Positions 16,116 to 24,216 of a DNA stretch of 43,153 nt are shown piece by piece (positions within the stretch are counted from its first letter, which is position 1; every line of letters begins with the position of its first letter). This DNA comes from Sulfitobacter sp. HI0040. GTDB taxonomy: Bacteria; Pseudomonadota; Alphaproteobacteria; Rhodobacterales; Rhodobacteraceae. The DNA lies in the NCBI RefSeq assembly GCF_001634885.1, contig NZ_LWEX01000057.1, positions 1 to 43,153 on the forward strand. The letters are read 5' to 3'. The notes below the pieces were generated by a model. The model was given only the letters and a program-made list of their open reading frames with translations, had not been told where the DNA came from and ran no database searches. The position numbers were made by a program, and so were the translations under genes.

Positions 16116-17840
16116 ATGCGAATGAAAACATTATTGCTGGGGGCCGCCGCGTCCGTGGCGCTGGCCCCGGCGGCCTTCGCGGATGCCCATACGGGCGAAC
16201 GCGGTCGTGACGGAGAGGTCAAGATCATCTACTGGCAAGCGCCTTCGATTCTGAACCCCTACCTTTCGGGGGGTACCAAGGACATCGAATCAGCATCGCT
16301 TGTGATCGAACCCCTGGGTCGCTACGACGAGACCGGCGCGCTGGTGCCCTACCTCGCCGCCGAGATTCCCACCGTCGAGAACGGCGGCGTGAGCGAAGAC
16401 CTCAAGTCCATCACCTGGAAGCTGAAAGAGGGCCTCGTCTGGTCCGACGGCACGCCGGTCACCTCCGCTGATGTCGTCTTCACCGCCGATTATTGCATGC
16501 ACCCCGAAGGCGGCTGCGCACAGGGCGCGAAGTTCGACGGCGTCGCATCGGTCGAAGCGGTCGATGACCTGACCGTCAAGGTCACCTTCAACGAAGCGCA
16601 GCCCAACCCCTACGGGCCCTTCATGGGCGGCCAGTCCCCCATCATCCAGAAGGCCCAGTTCGAGGAGTGCATGGGTGCCAAGGCGCCCGAGTGCACCGAG
16701 GCCAACTTCAACCCGATCGGCACCGGCCCCTTCAAGGTGGTGGAATTCCGTCCCAATGACGTGATCACCATGGAAGCCAACGAAAACTTCCGTGAAGAAG
16801 GCAAGCCCGCCTTTGCCAAGCTGACCTTCAAGGGCGGCGGCGATGCGACGGCAGCGGGCCGCGCCGTCATGGAAACGGGCGAATTTGACTACGCCTGGAA
16901 CATGCAGCTTGCGCCCGACGTGTTGGCCAAGATGGCTGAAGGCGGCAAGGGCACGCCCATTTCCGCGTTCGGTACACTGGTTGAGCGGCTGGAGATGAAC
17001 CTGACCGATCCCTCCCCCGACCTGCCGGAAGGCGAGCGTGCGACGGTCGCACATCCCCACCCGATCCTGTCGGACGAAAAAGTGCGCCGTGCACTTTCCA
17101 TGGCCATTGACCGCGAACTGCTGGTCGAAGTCGGCTATGGTCAGGCGGGTCGCGCGACCTGCAACCTCGTACCCGCGCCGGCGAACTATGCGTCCGACAA
17201 TACCGAGTGCCTGACGCAGGACCTCGAAGGCGCCAAGGCGCTTCTGGAAGAAGCGGGCTGGACCGATACCGACGGTGACGGCATCCGTGAAAAGGACGGC
17301 ATGGAACTGAGCCTGCTGTACCAGACCTCCACCAACGCCGTGCGTCAGGATTTCCAGGCGCTGATCAAGGATTGGTGGAACCAGATCGGTGTGGAAGTCG
17401 AACTGCGCAACCTCGACGCGTCGGTCTTCTTCGGCGGTGACCCCGGTTCGCCCGACACCTTCCAGAAGTTCTACGCGGACGTGGAAATGTACGCCAACAA
17501 CTTCGACGGCACCGACCCGCAGGCCTATCTGGCGGCCTATCGCTGCGGCAATGAGCCGAAGCCGTCCAGCCAGTGGCAGGGCGAGAACATCAACCGCTTC
17601 TGCGACGAAGAGTATGACGCGCTGCTTGATGAACTGGCCAAGACCGGCGAGCTGGAGAAGCGCGGCGAGATCGCCAAGAAGCTGAACGACATGCTGACCA
17701 AGGAATCGATGACCATCGTACCGCTGGTTGACCGTGGCCGTGTTTCCGCAGCCTCCAACACGCTGGGTGGCGTTGTCCTGAACACTTGGGACTCCGAGCT
17801 CTGGAACGTGGCTGACTGGTATCGCAAGAAAGAAGAGTAA
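16116..17840 (+). CDS. periplasmic solute-binding protein of peptide-type ABC importer
   Basis: The 574-residue protein starts with a Sec signal (MRMKTLLLGAAASVALAPA, cleavage probably after AFA near residue 22). It belongs to the cluster-C SBP_bac_5 family that binds peptides, opines, nickel or sugars. NPIGTGPFKVVEF near residue 205 and SDEKVRRALSMAIDRELL near 320 are family landmarks. It is Cys-rich for this family: pairs at YCMHPEGGCA, ECMGAKAPEC and ATCNLV...TEC, plus RCGNE and RFCDEE, suggest periplasmic disulfides. DTDGDGIREKDG near 386 looks like a calcium-binding loop. AAGGAG eight bases upstream supports the ATG. The permease genes follow after a strong hairpin. The ligand is unknown. 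Confidence 0.92.
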   Translation: MRMKTLLLGAAASVALAPAAFADAHTGERGRDGEVKIIYWQAPSILNPYLSGGTKDIESASLVIEPLGRYDETGALVPYLAAEIPTVENGGVSEDLKSITWKLKEGLVWSDGTPVTSADVVFTADYCMHPEGGCAQGAKFDGVASVEAVDDLTVKVTFNEAQPNPYGPFMGGQSPIIQKAQFEECMGAKAPECTEANFNPIGTGPFKVVEFRPNDVITMEANENFREEGKPAFAKLTFKGGGDATAAGRAVMETGEFDYAWNMQLAPDVLAKMAEGGKGTPISAFGTLVERLEMNLTDPSPDLPEGERATVAHPHPILSDEKVRRALSMAIDRELLVEVGYGQAGRATCNLVPAPANYASDNTECLTQDLEGAKALLEEAGWTDTDGDGIREKDGMELSLLYQTSTNAVRQDFQALIKDWWNQIGVEVELRNLDASVFFGGDPGSPDTFQKFYADVEMYANNFDGTDPQAYLAAYRCGNEPKPSSQWQGENINRFCDEEYDALLDELAKTGELEKRGEIAKKLNDMLTKESMTIVPLVDRGRVSAASNTLGGVVLNTWDSELWNVADWYRKKEE

Positions 17841-17858
17841 CGCAGCCTCTGCGTGAAA

Positions 17859-17885
17859 GCCCTGCCCCGCTTGCGCGGGGCGGGC
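17859..17885 (+). promoter_or_regulatory. strong hairpin between binding-protein and permease genes
   Basis: GCCC-T-GCCCCGC (17859-17870) pairs with GCGGGGC-GGGC (17875-17885) around the loop TTGC, with one bulged T. It is followed by ATTCGTTTA rather than a true T-tract. In binding-protein operons such stems often protect the upstream mRNA 3' end and partly end transcription, so that binding protein exceeds permease. That role is inferred from family knowledge. Confidence 0.65.
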
Positions 17886-17951
17886 ATTCGTTTACGCTCC
17901 GATGCGTCCCCTCCCCCAAGACCCGAAGACTGACCTGCAAAGGCGCCGCGC

Positions 17952-18989
17952 ATGCTGACTTTCACCATCCGACGACTTGTTCTGTCGATTCCGACGCTTT
18001 TGTTCATCAGCCTAGTGATCTTCCTGCTGCTGCAACTCGCCCCCGGCGATCCCATGGCGCAGGTCCCGCTGACCGTCCCGCCGGAAGTGAAACAGAAAAT
18101 GCGCGAGGCACTGGGCCTCGGGCAGCCGATCTACGTGCAATACTGGAAATGGTTGGTCCAGTTCTTCTGGATCGAGCCGCAGGTCTTCATCGACTGGCTG
18201 ACCAACAGCAGCGCGTGGTTTTCATGGCTGCCCGATACCGCCCTGGCCGAGGGCAAGCAGCGCGTGATCTCATGGCAGACGCGCTCCCCCGTGATGGACA
18301 TCGTGATGCAGCGGATGCCGCAGACGCTCTGGGTTGTCGGTCTGGCCTATATCGTGGGCATCCTGATCGCCATTCCCATCGGGATCTATTCGGCCTACCG
18401 GCATTATTCGATCTTCGATCAGGCGGGTACTTTCGTCACCATGGTGGGCTTTTCGATCCCGCCCTTCTTCACCGGCCCGCTGCTGATCGTGATCTTTTCG
18501 GTCTATCTGGGCTGGCTGCCGTCGATCTATGACACCACGCATGTCGTCCGCGACTGGGCCAGCTTCAAGGTGCAGTTCCAGCAGATGATTATGCCCGTGA
18601 TGGTGCTGGCACTGCAGACCACCGCGCAGATCAGCCGCTACATGCGCGGCGCCATGCTGGACAACCTCAATCAGGATTACGTGCGCACGGCCCGCGCCAA
18701 GGGGCTGAAGGAAAGCGTCGTGGTCATGGTGCACGTGCTGCGCAACTCGATGATCCCCGTCGTCACCGTCATCGCACTGGGAATGCCCGCCATCTTCGGC
18801 GGGGCCATCATCACCGAGAACGTCTTCAAGGTGAACGGCATCGGACAGCTGCTGCTGACGGCGCTCTTTGCCAATGATATCCCGATGGTGATGACGCTGA
18901 CCTTCATCTTCGCGATCCTGATCGTGCTCTTCAACCTCATCGCCGATGTGCTCTACGGCCTGCTCGACCCGAGGATCCGCTATGACTGA
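17952..18989 (+). CDS. ABC importer permease, DppB/OppB type
   Basis: The 345-residue inner-membrane permease begins with the typical TM1 context MLTFTIRRLVLSIPTLLFISLVIFLLL, then LAPGDPM. An enlarged periplasmic segment of about 70 residues with several Trp follows before TM2. Further TM helices begin near IVGILIAIPIGIY and VGFSIPPFFTGPLLIVIF. The coupling-helix EAA loop is RTARAKGLKESVVVMVHVLRN near residue 240, followed by the Oppb-type end LLDPRIRYD. The next permease starts inside its stop region (ATGACTGA), showing tight coupling. With the partner permease it forms the channel served by the fused ATPase at 13970-15802. Confidence 0.93.
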   Translation: MLTFTIRRLVLSIPTLLFISLVIFLLLQLAPGDPMAQVPLTVPPEVKQKMREALGLGQPIYVQYWKWLVQFFWIEPQVFIDWLTNSSAWFSWLPDTALAEGKQRVISWQTRSPVMDIVMQRMPQTLWVVGLAYIVGILIAIPIGIYSAYRHYSIFDQAGTFVTMVGFSIPPFFTGPLLIVIFSVYLGWLPSIYDTTHVVRDWASFKVQFQQMIMPVMVLALQTTAQISRYMRGAMLDNLNQDYVRTARAKGLKESVVVMVHVLRNSMIPVVTVIALGMPAIFGGAIITENVFKVNGIGQLLLTALFANDIPMVMTLTFIFAILIVLFNLIADVLYGLLDPRIRYD

Positions 18990-19980
18990 ACAGGCCGTCC
19001 CCGCCAGCCCCATAGAGGCCGATATCGAAACCTTCGGCGCGCTTCAGGACAAGGAGCCGCCCAAGCCGCCGCGCAGCCAATGGCGCGATGTCTGGGACCA
19101 GTTCCGCCAGCACAAGGGCGCGCTCTTCGGCGGCTTTTTCCTGCTGTTCATCACGCTGGGGGTCATTTTCGGCCCCCTGCTCTGGGACGTGGACCCCAAG
19201 AAGCTGGACATCCGCAATAAGGACTGGCGCCCCATCTACACGTTGCTTTGGGACTCTTCCGCGAAGGCCGGTTGGCTGCACCCCATGGGGACGGACAACC
19301 TTGGCCGGGACATCATGGCCCAGTTGATCTATGGCGGGCGGGTGTCCATGGCCGTGGGCTGGACGGCCATGGGGCTGGCGCTGATCATCGGCACCGCCAT
19401 CGGTGTGGTGTCTGGATATTTCAAGAAGCTCGACTTCTGGCTGATGCGGTTCACCGACCTTGTCCTGTCGCTGCCGATCCTGCCACTGCTGCTGGTCGCG
19501 GTGACGCTGTTCCGCCAGCCGCTGCGCGCCAACTTTGGGCCGGAGGGGGGCATGTTCATCCTCATCGTCGGCGTCATCGGACTGACATCGTGGATGCAGA
19601 CCGCGCGGATCGTGCGCGGCGATATCCTGGCCCTGAAGGAGCGGGAGTTCATTTTGGCAGCGCGCAGTATCGGAACGCGGCCCGGTAAGATCATCCGCCG
19701 TCACCTTCTGCCCAACGTAATCTCGCCTATCATGGTGTCCGCCACGCTGGGTCTCGCCACTGCGATCATCACGGAAAGCGCGCTCAGCTTTCTTGGCGTG
19801 GGCTTTCCGTCCGATTTCCCGACTTGGGGCAAGCTGTTGTCGGACGCGGTGCCGCGGATGCAGGAATTCCCCGAGCGCGTGCTGCTGCCGGGCATCGCCA
19901 TCTCGCTCACCGTGCTGAGCGTCAATTACCTGGGCGACGGTCTGCGGGACGCACTCGACCCGCGCATCCGGGGGCGTTGA
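18982..19980 (+). CDS. ABC importer permease, DppC/OppC type
   Basis: The 332-residue partner permease has a cytoplasmic N-tail rich in Glu and Pro (about 45 residues) before TM1 (FFLLFITLGVIFGPLLW). It also has the OppC landmark HPMGTDNLGRDIMAQLIYGGRVSM near residue 95. The EAA coupling loop is AARSIGTRPGKIIRRHLLPN near 228, and SFLGVGFPSDFPTWGKLL is a conserved periplasmic end. The ATG at 18982 overlaps the previous gene by eight bases; an upstream in-frame start at 18946 would overlap more and lacks family sequence. It is the last gene of the transporter transcript, and no clear terminator follows. Confidence 0.93.
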   Translation: MTEQAVPASPIEADIETFGALQDKEPPKPPRSQWRDVWDQFRQHKGALFGGFFLLFITLGVIFGPLLWDVDPKKLDIRNKDWRPIYTLLWDSSAKAGWLHPMGTDNLGRDIMAQLIYGGRVSMAVGWTAMGLALIIGTAIGVVSGYFKKLDFWLMRFTDLVLSLPILPLLLVAVTLFRQPLRANFGPEGGMFILIVGVIGLTSWMQTARIVRGDILALKEREFILAARSIGTRPGKIIRRHLLPNVISPIMVSATLGLATAIITESALSFLGVGFPSDFPTWGKLLSDAVPRMQEFPERVLLPGIAISLTVLSVNYLGDGLRDALDPRIRGR

Positions 19981-20190
19981 GGCGAAAAGAACAGTGTTCC
20001 GAAAGCAGTGGCAGCGGGTGGACCTTACCCCTACCGTGTCATAGCTTCCGGAACATTATCGCGCCGCCAAGGCTGTTAGGCGGAACCCTGTCCGGGCACC
20101 CGGGGTTGTAGATCCATCATAATGTCTTGATGCACAATTTCTGGCGCTGCAGATCATGGGCATCCTCTGGTCCGACCCGAAAGCCGCATC
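19981..20190. other. 210-base gap between the permease and YeeE/YedE genes
   Basis: No gene is seen here. The gap holds an inverted repeat TGTTCCG/CGGAACA with widely spaced arms and a small stem CCGGG-CA-CCCGG inside AACCC/GGGTT near 20082-20105. Neither has a T-tract. A promoter for the YeeE/YedE gene is expected here but no convincing boxes were found. Confidence 0.4.
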
Positions 20191-21264
20191 ATGTACGAAT
20201 CCCTCGGTATCGAATTTCTGGACGCGCGTCAGGCGTCTGTCGTCCTTGCCCTGATACTGGGCCTGACCTTCGGCTTTCTGGGGCAGCGCACCCGTTTCTG
20301 TTTCCGCCGCGCGCTCGTGGGGGAGGACCGGCGCCAGGCCGCGGCGATCTGGGTAACCGCGCTGGCGGTTGCGATCCTCGGCACGCAGGCCACCGTCGCG
20401 GCGGGATGGATCTCTTTCGACGATCACCGCTTCATGGTTTCCCAGATGCCCGCGATGGCCATCATCGCGGGCGGTCTGGCCTTCGGAGCCGGAATGATCC
20501 TGACCCGGGGCTGCATTTCGCGGCTCACGGTGCTGACCGGCACCGGCAACCTGCGGGCGCTTATGGTCATCCTCATCTTCGCCGTTGTGGCCCACGCCAC
20601 GCTCAAGGGCGTGCTGGCGCCGATGCGCGTTGCGCTGGGGTCCGTCACGGTGGACATGGGTGCCGCCACCAGCATCGGCAACCTGCCCGGCGGCGCGCTG
20701 GTCTGGGCAGCGGTCATGGCCGCGCCCTTGCTGGCCTATGCTGCGTTCTCTGGCACCCCTGCGCGCCATTTGATCATGGCGGGAGGCATCGGCCTTCTGG
20801 TCCCGATTGCATGGGTCGGCACGGGCTATCTGCTCTATGATGATTTCGACCCGATCGTGATGGAAAGCCTTTCCACCACCTCCGCCTCTTCCGAAGCGCT
20901 GTTCTTCGCCATTGCCAGCAGTTCGATCCCGGCGGGCTTCGGCACCGGCTTCATGGGGGGCATCGTGCTTGGCGCTCTCGTGGGTACGCTCATCTTCGGC
21001 GGCTTCACCTGGCAGACCTTCACCTCCCCCGGGCAGACGGGCCGCTACATGGCGGGCGGCGTGTTGATGGGGGCCGGGGGCGTTCTGGCGGGCGGCTGCA
21101 CGCTGGGCGCGGGGCTTTCGGGCGTGCCGACGCTGTCGGTCGCGGCGCTTCTGGCCATCACCTCCATCGGAGTGGGCGGGGTGCTGACGCAGGCGCTGCT
21201 CAGCCGAGCCGGCTCCGCAGGCGCCGCAGCATCAGCCAGACCAGCCCCACGACAGGCAGCGTGA
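20191..21264 (+). CDS. YeeE/YedE family sulfur-compound transporter
   Basis: The 357-residue polytopic membrane protein, about nine or ten helices, matches the YeeE/YedE (sulphur transport domain) family; characterised YeeE proteins import thiosulfate. Conserved Cys sites of the family are visible: GQRTRFCFRRA near residue 35, GAGMILTRGCISR near 108, and VLAGGCTLGAGLSG near 302. These are the residues that pass thiosulfate along the channel in characterised members. No TusA partner gene is adjacent, which such transporters often have. The C-terminal 21 codons overlap the end of the convergent DUF3422 gene by 65 bases. The last 20 residues are Ala/Arg-rich and probably not structurally essential. 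The ATG at 20191 places TM1 normally. Confidence 0.85.
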   Translation: MYESLGIEFLDARQASVVLALILGLTFGFLGQRTRFCFRRALVGEDRRQAAAIWVTALAVAILGTQATVAAGWISFDDHRFMVSQMPAMAIIAGGLAFGAGMILTRGCISRLTVLTGTGNLRALMVILIFAVVAHATLKGVLAPMRVALGSVTVDMGAATSIGNLPGGALVWAAVMAAPLLAYAAFSGTPARHLIMAGGIGLLVPIAWVGTGYLLYDDFDPIVMESLSTTSASSEALFFAIASSSIPAGFGTGFMGGIVLGALVGTLIFGGFTWQTFTSPGQTGRYMAGGVLMGAGGVLAGGCTLGAGLSGVPTLSVAALLAITSIGVGGVLTQALLSRAGSAGAAASARPAPRQAA

Positions 21265-22483
21265 TCACCGCCGTCAGGACCCCCTTCGCCAGACCGAGCG
21301 TGTCCGCCAACGGATAGAGCAGATATGTCGCGAGCGAGACCGCGTAATAGCTGATCGCCACGACGGAGAGGCCCTCGACCGTATGTTGCAGCCGCAGTTG
21401 CAGGTCGGAGCGCCGGTCCATGCTGGCGAGGATCTGCTGGTTCTGCGCTGAACGTTCCACGTCCACCCGCGTCCGCAAGAGCTCGCTCGCACGGATTGCC
21501 CGCGCCGCCATGGAGCCCAGCCGCCGCTCCGTCGATTTGACGGTGCGCATGGCCGGCTCATACCGGCGCATCATGAATTCGCCAAAGCCCTGCCGACCCA
21601 TGAAACGCGCCTCCCTCAAAGCACCGATGCGCTGGTAGACGATCGCCTCATAGGCATCGGTCGCGCCAAAACGGAATGCCAGCCGCGCCTGCAACGTCTC
21701 CAGCGCGACGGAGACATCGAGCAGCGCGTGCAACGTATCTTCCGCCCCCTGCGCAGGCCCCTGCATCCCCGTCATCAACTCGGTCAGCCGCTTGTCCAAC
21801 TGGTTGATCTGCGGCATCGCGGCGCGCAGTTCGACAAAACCAAGCATGGACATCGCCTTGTAGGTCTCGATCTCGCACAGCCGCTGCACGATCCTGCCGA
21901 TGCGCCGTTCGCCGGTCTCCGGGCTGGCAAAGACGGCCATCCGCAGATGGCCCGCCGGATCGATACGGAAATCGCTGGCGATGACGGCAGCATCGTCCAG
22001 CACCCGCGCCACCGCGAGGCTTTCACCGACGAACCAGTCTGACAGGGCGTCATGGACCTGTTCGGCCGGCCCCGGATGCGGCACCACCCGGATGAGCGCT
22101 GAGGTAATCCGCTCCCCCGGCGTCTCCGCCAGCCAGTCGGAGGGAAAGACATCGAACTCTGCCGGGGCGAAGGGCCTGTCGCCCTGCGCGTCGGAGAAGA
22201 TCGTGTAGGTCACGATCTCGGTATGCTGTTCCCATTTGATCTGATAACGACCGAGCGGACCGTGATAATGGGTCGCGTCTGGGTCCGGGCGCGGCGCGCC
22301 GTAGTGATCGAGCAGCCGCCGCAGATGCGCAAGGTCGGCGGCCCGGTCCCGGTCCGATGCGTCGCCCGCCGGGCGCAACACCAGAAAGACAGCCGTTCCC
22401 CGCGTCGAAAGGCGCGGAAAGGGCCGCGCGTGCAGCTCCCCGGTGAGCGCATATCTGGCGGGATGATCTTCGAGAGTGGCCAT
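21200..22483 (-). CDS. DUF3422 family membrane-anchored protein
   Basis: The 427-residue protein begins ATLEDHPARYALTGELHARPFP, the hallmark of DUF3422 proteins, whose function is unknown. A soluble N-terminal two-thirds follows, containing FRIDPAGHLRMAVFASPETGERRIGRIVQRLCEIETYK near residue 170 and long helices likely to form a coiled coil near 260-350. Two C-terminal transmembrane helices (SVVAISYYAVSLATYLLY and VLTAVITLPVVGLVWLML) and a basic RRLRSRLG tail resemble the layout of bacterial coiled-coil membrane proteins such as CorA-like or DUF445-type. I do not claim transport. The ATG at 22483 matches the family start. The 3' end overlaps the YeeE/YedE gene by 65 bases. Confidence 0.85.
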   Translation of the reverse strand: MATLEDHPARYALTGELHARPFPRLSTRGTAVFLVLRPAGDASDRDRAADLAHLRRLLDHYGAPRPDPDATHYHGPLGRYQIKWEQHTEIVTYTIFSDAQGDRPFAPAEFDVFPSDWLAETPGERITSALIRVVPHPGPAEQVHDALSDWFVGESLAVARVLDDAAVIASDFRIDPAGHLRMAVFASPETGERRIGRIVQRLCEIETYKAMSMLGFVELRAAMPQINQLDKRLTELMTGMQGPAQGAEDTLHALLDVSVALETLQARLAFRFGATDAYEAIVYQRIGALREARFMGRQGFGEFMMRRYEPAMRTVKSTERRLGSMAARAIRASELLRTRVDVERSAQNQQILASMDRRSDLQLRLQHTVEGLSVVAISYYAVSLATYLLYPLADTLGLAKGVLTAVITLPVVGLVWLMLRRLRSRLG

Positions 22484-22582
22484 GGGTCGATCCTTGCAGC
22501 CGGAATAAGGCGGCACAATAACCCGGAACCGGGCGACTGGAAACGGTCTTTTCGCGCATCTTCAACACCTTACGGTACACGC

Positions 22583-22610
22583 TTGCATACCGCCGGTCCG
22601 GCCCTAGCTA
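22583..22610 (+). promoter_or_regulatory. candidate sigma-70 promoter for the MATE gene
   Basis: TTGCAT (22583-22588) and TAGCTA (22605-22610) are 16 bases apart, about 30 bases before the MATE start codon. The -35 reads CTTG, as is common in Alphaproteobacteria. The -10 is surrounded by GGCCC/GGGCC arms that could form a small dyad over it. Confidence 0.4.
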
Positions 22611-22639
22611 TGGGCCTAGCCTGCAACCAAGGGACTTGC

Positions 22640-24094
22640 ATGAACCGTCGCGCACAATCCGAAGACGAACCGGCCCCGGGCGCCACCCGCGATCTGACGC
22701 GCGGGCCAATCTGGCGCGCGCTGCTCGCGATGTCAGCCCCGATGAGCGTGGGCATTTTCGGGGTGCTGAGCGTCGGTCTCGCCGATGCCTATTTCCTTGG
22801 CCAGCTGGGCGGCGCGCAACTGGCGACCGTGGGCTTCGTCTACCCGGTCACCACGGCGATCACCTCGCTTTCCATCGGGCTGAGCGCCGGGGCGAATGCC
22901 GCGCTCAGCCAGGGCGTGGGCCGGGGCGACCGGGCGGATGATACCCGGCGGCTCGGCTTTCATGCCATCGGCCTTGGCCTTGTGCTGTCGTCCGTCGCGG
23001 CCCTGCTGCTCTGGCTCATCTATCCCTATCTGTTCTCCGCGCTGGGGGCGAAGGGCGCCGTCGCGGAGCATATCGCCGCCTATATGCCTGTCTGGGCGCT
23101 GAGCTTTCCTTTCCTCGTGGTGATGATGGTCACCAACGCTGTTTTCCGGTCGCACGGCGACGGGATGACCGCCGCGCTTGTGATGGTGCTGGCAGCGCTG
23201 GTCAACGTCGGCCTCGATCCGCTGCTGATTTTCGGCATGTGGGGCCTGCCGGAACTGGGGGTGAAGGGCGCCGCCATCGCGACATGGGCGGGCCGTGTGG
23301 CGGCCATGGCCATAGCGCTCTTTATCGCGTGGCGCCGCGGCCTGCTGGGCTGGACGGGCGGGATGCTGGACGGGGCGCTGACATCGGCGCGCCGCGTTCT
23401 GAAGGTCGGGCTGCCGGCCGCGTTTTCCAATGCGATCAATCCCGCGGGTATGGCTCTGGTGACGGCGGCGGTCGCGACCGTGGGCGAAACCGCCGTGGCG
23501 GGCTTCGGCGCGGCGACGCGGGTGCAGTCCATGGCGCTCGTTCCGCTGCTGGCGCTGTCAGCGGGCATCGGGCCGGTGGTGGGTCAGAACTGGGGCGCCG
23601 AACGGCAGGATCGTGCGCGGGGGGCCGTCCATGCGGGTTTCTGGTTCTGCATCGGGTACGGTGCCCTGCTGGCCGCCCTGCTCATGGTTTTTGCGGTTCC
23701 GATTGCCAGTCTCTTCGCCTCTGCCGAGGAAGACGCGGCCTATGCGGCGATGTACCTGCGTTTCGTCGGCGCATCGCTTTTCGGCTATGGCATCATTGTC
23801 GCCGCCAATGCCGCGATGAACGCCCGGGACAAGCCCATTCATTCCATGACGCTGAGCCTTGTGCGCATTCTGCTGATCTATCTGCCCCTTGCGTGGCTCG
23901 GAGCCTTGACCTTCGGCTTCGGGGGCATCGTGGCCGCCGCCGTCATGGCCAATGTGATGGCAGCCTGGGGCGGTCTGATCGCGACCCGCGCCACCGGCCT
24001 GCTCGGGCTGGAAACGCCGCTGATCGACGTGCCCGTCAGCCTGCTGCCCGGGCAGCGGAGCAAAAGCCCCGCCCCTGCCGCCGACGCGGGCTGA
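22640..24094 (+). CDS. MATE family multidrug/sodium-type efflux transporter
   Basis: The 484-residue protein has about 12 transmembrane helices in two halves, as in MATE (multi-antimicrobial extrusion) exporters, which use Na+ or H+ gradients to expel cationic drugs or metabolites. The first half starts with LTRGPIWRALLAMSAPMSVGIFGVLSVGLADAYFLGQLG; the second half, after about residue 240, includes ALVPLLALSAGIGPVVGQNWGAE, a strong family signature. The ATG at 22640 has AAGGGA six bases upstream. A frame open to 22223 runs antisense through the DUF3422 start region and is rejected. It is divergent from DUF3422. Substrate cannot be named. Confidence 0.92.
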   Translation: MNRRAQSEDEPAPGATRDLTRGPIWRALLAMSAPMSVGIFGVLSVGLADAYFLGQLGGAQLATVGFVYPVTTAITSLSIGLSAGANAALSQGVGRGDRADDTRRLGFHAIGLGLVLSSVAALLLWLIYPYLFSALGAKGAVAEHIAAYMPVWALSFPFLVVMMVTNAVFRSHGDGMTAALVMVLAALVNVGLDPLLIFGMWGLPELGVKGAAIATWAGRVAAMAIALFIAWRRGLLGWTGGMLDGALTSARRVLKVGLPAAFSNAINPAGMALVTAAVATVGETAVAGFGAATRVQSMALVPLLALSAGIGPVVGQNWGAERQDRARGAVHAGFWFCIGYGALLAALLMVFAVPIASLFASAEEDAAYAAMYLRFVGASLFGYGIIVAANAAMNARDKPIHSMTLSLVRILLIYLPLAWLGALTFGFGGIVAAAVMANVMAAWGGLIATRATGLLGLETPLIDVPVSLLPGQRSKSPAPAADAG

Positions 24095-24160
24095 CGAGGG
24101 CGATATCTGGCGCCAAGCGCGGCCCGCTCTCAAGGGGGCCGGCCGCCACCCCGCCCGCCG

Positions 24161-24195
24161 CAAAGAAAAAAGGCGGCACCTGGGGCGCCGCCTTT
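24161..24195 (-). terminator. intrinsic terminator of the pntAB transcript
   Basis: Read on the minus strand, AAAGGCGGC (from 24195) and GCCGCCTTT (ending 24169) form a perfect 9-bp stem around a 9-base loop. A run of T follows, interrupted by one C. It lies 21 bases after the pntB stop. It is one of the clearest intrinsic terminators in the window. Confidence 0.85.
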
Positions 24196-24216
24196 GATCA
24201 TCTCACATCAGCCCGA

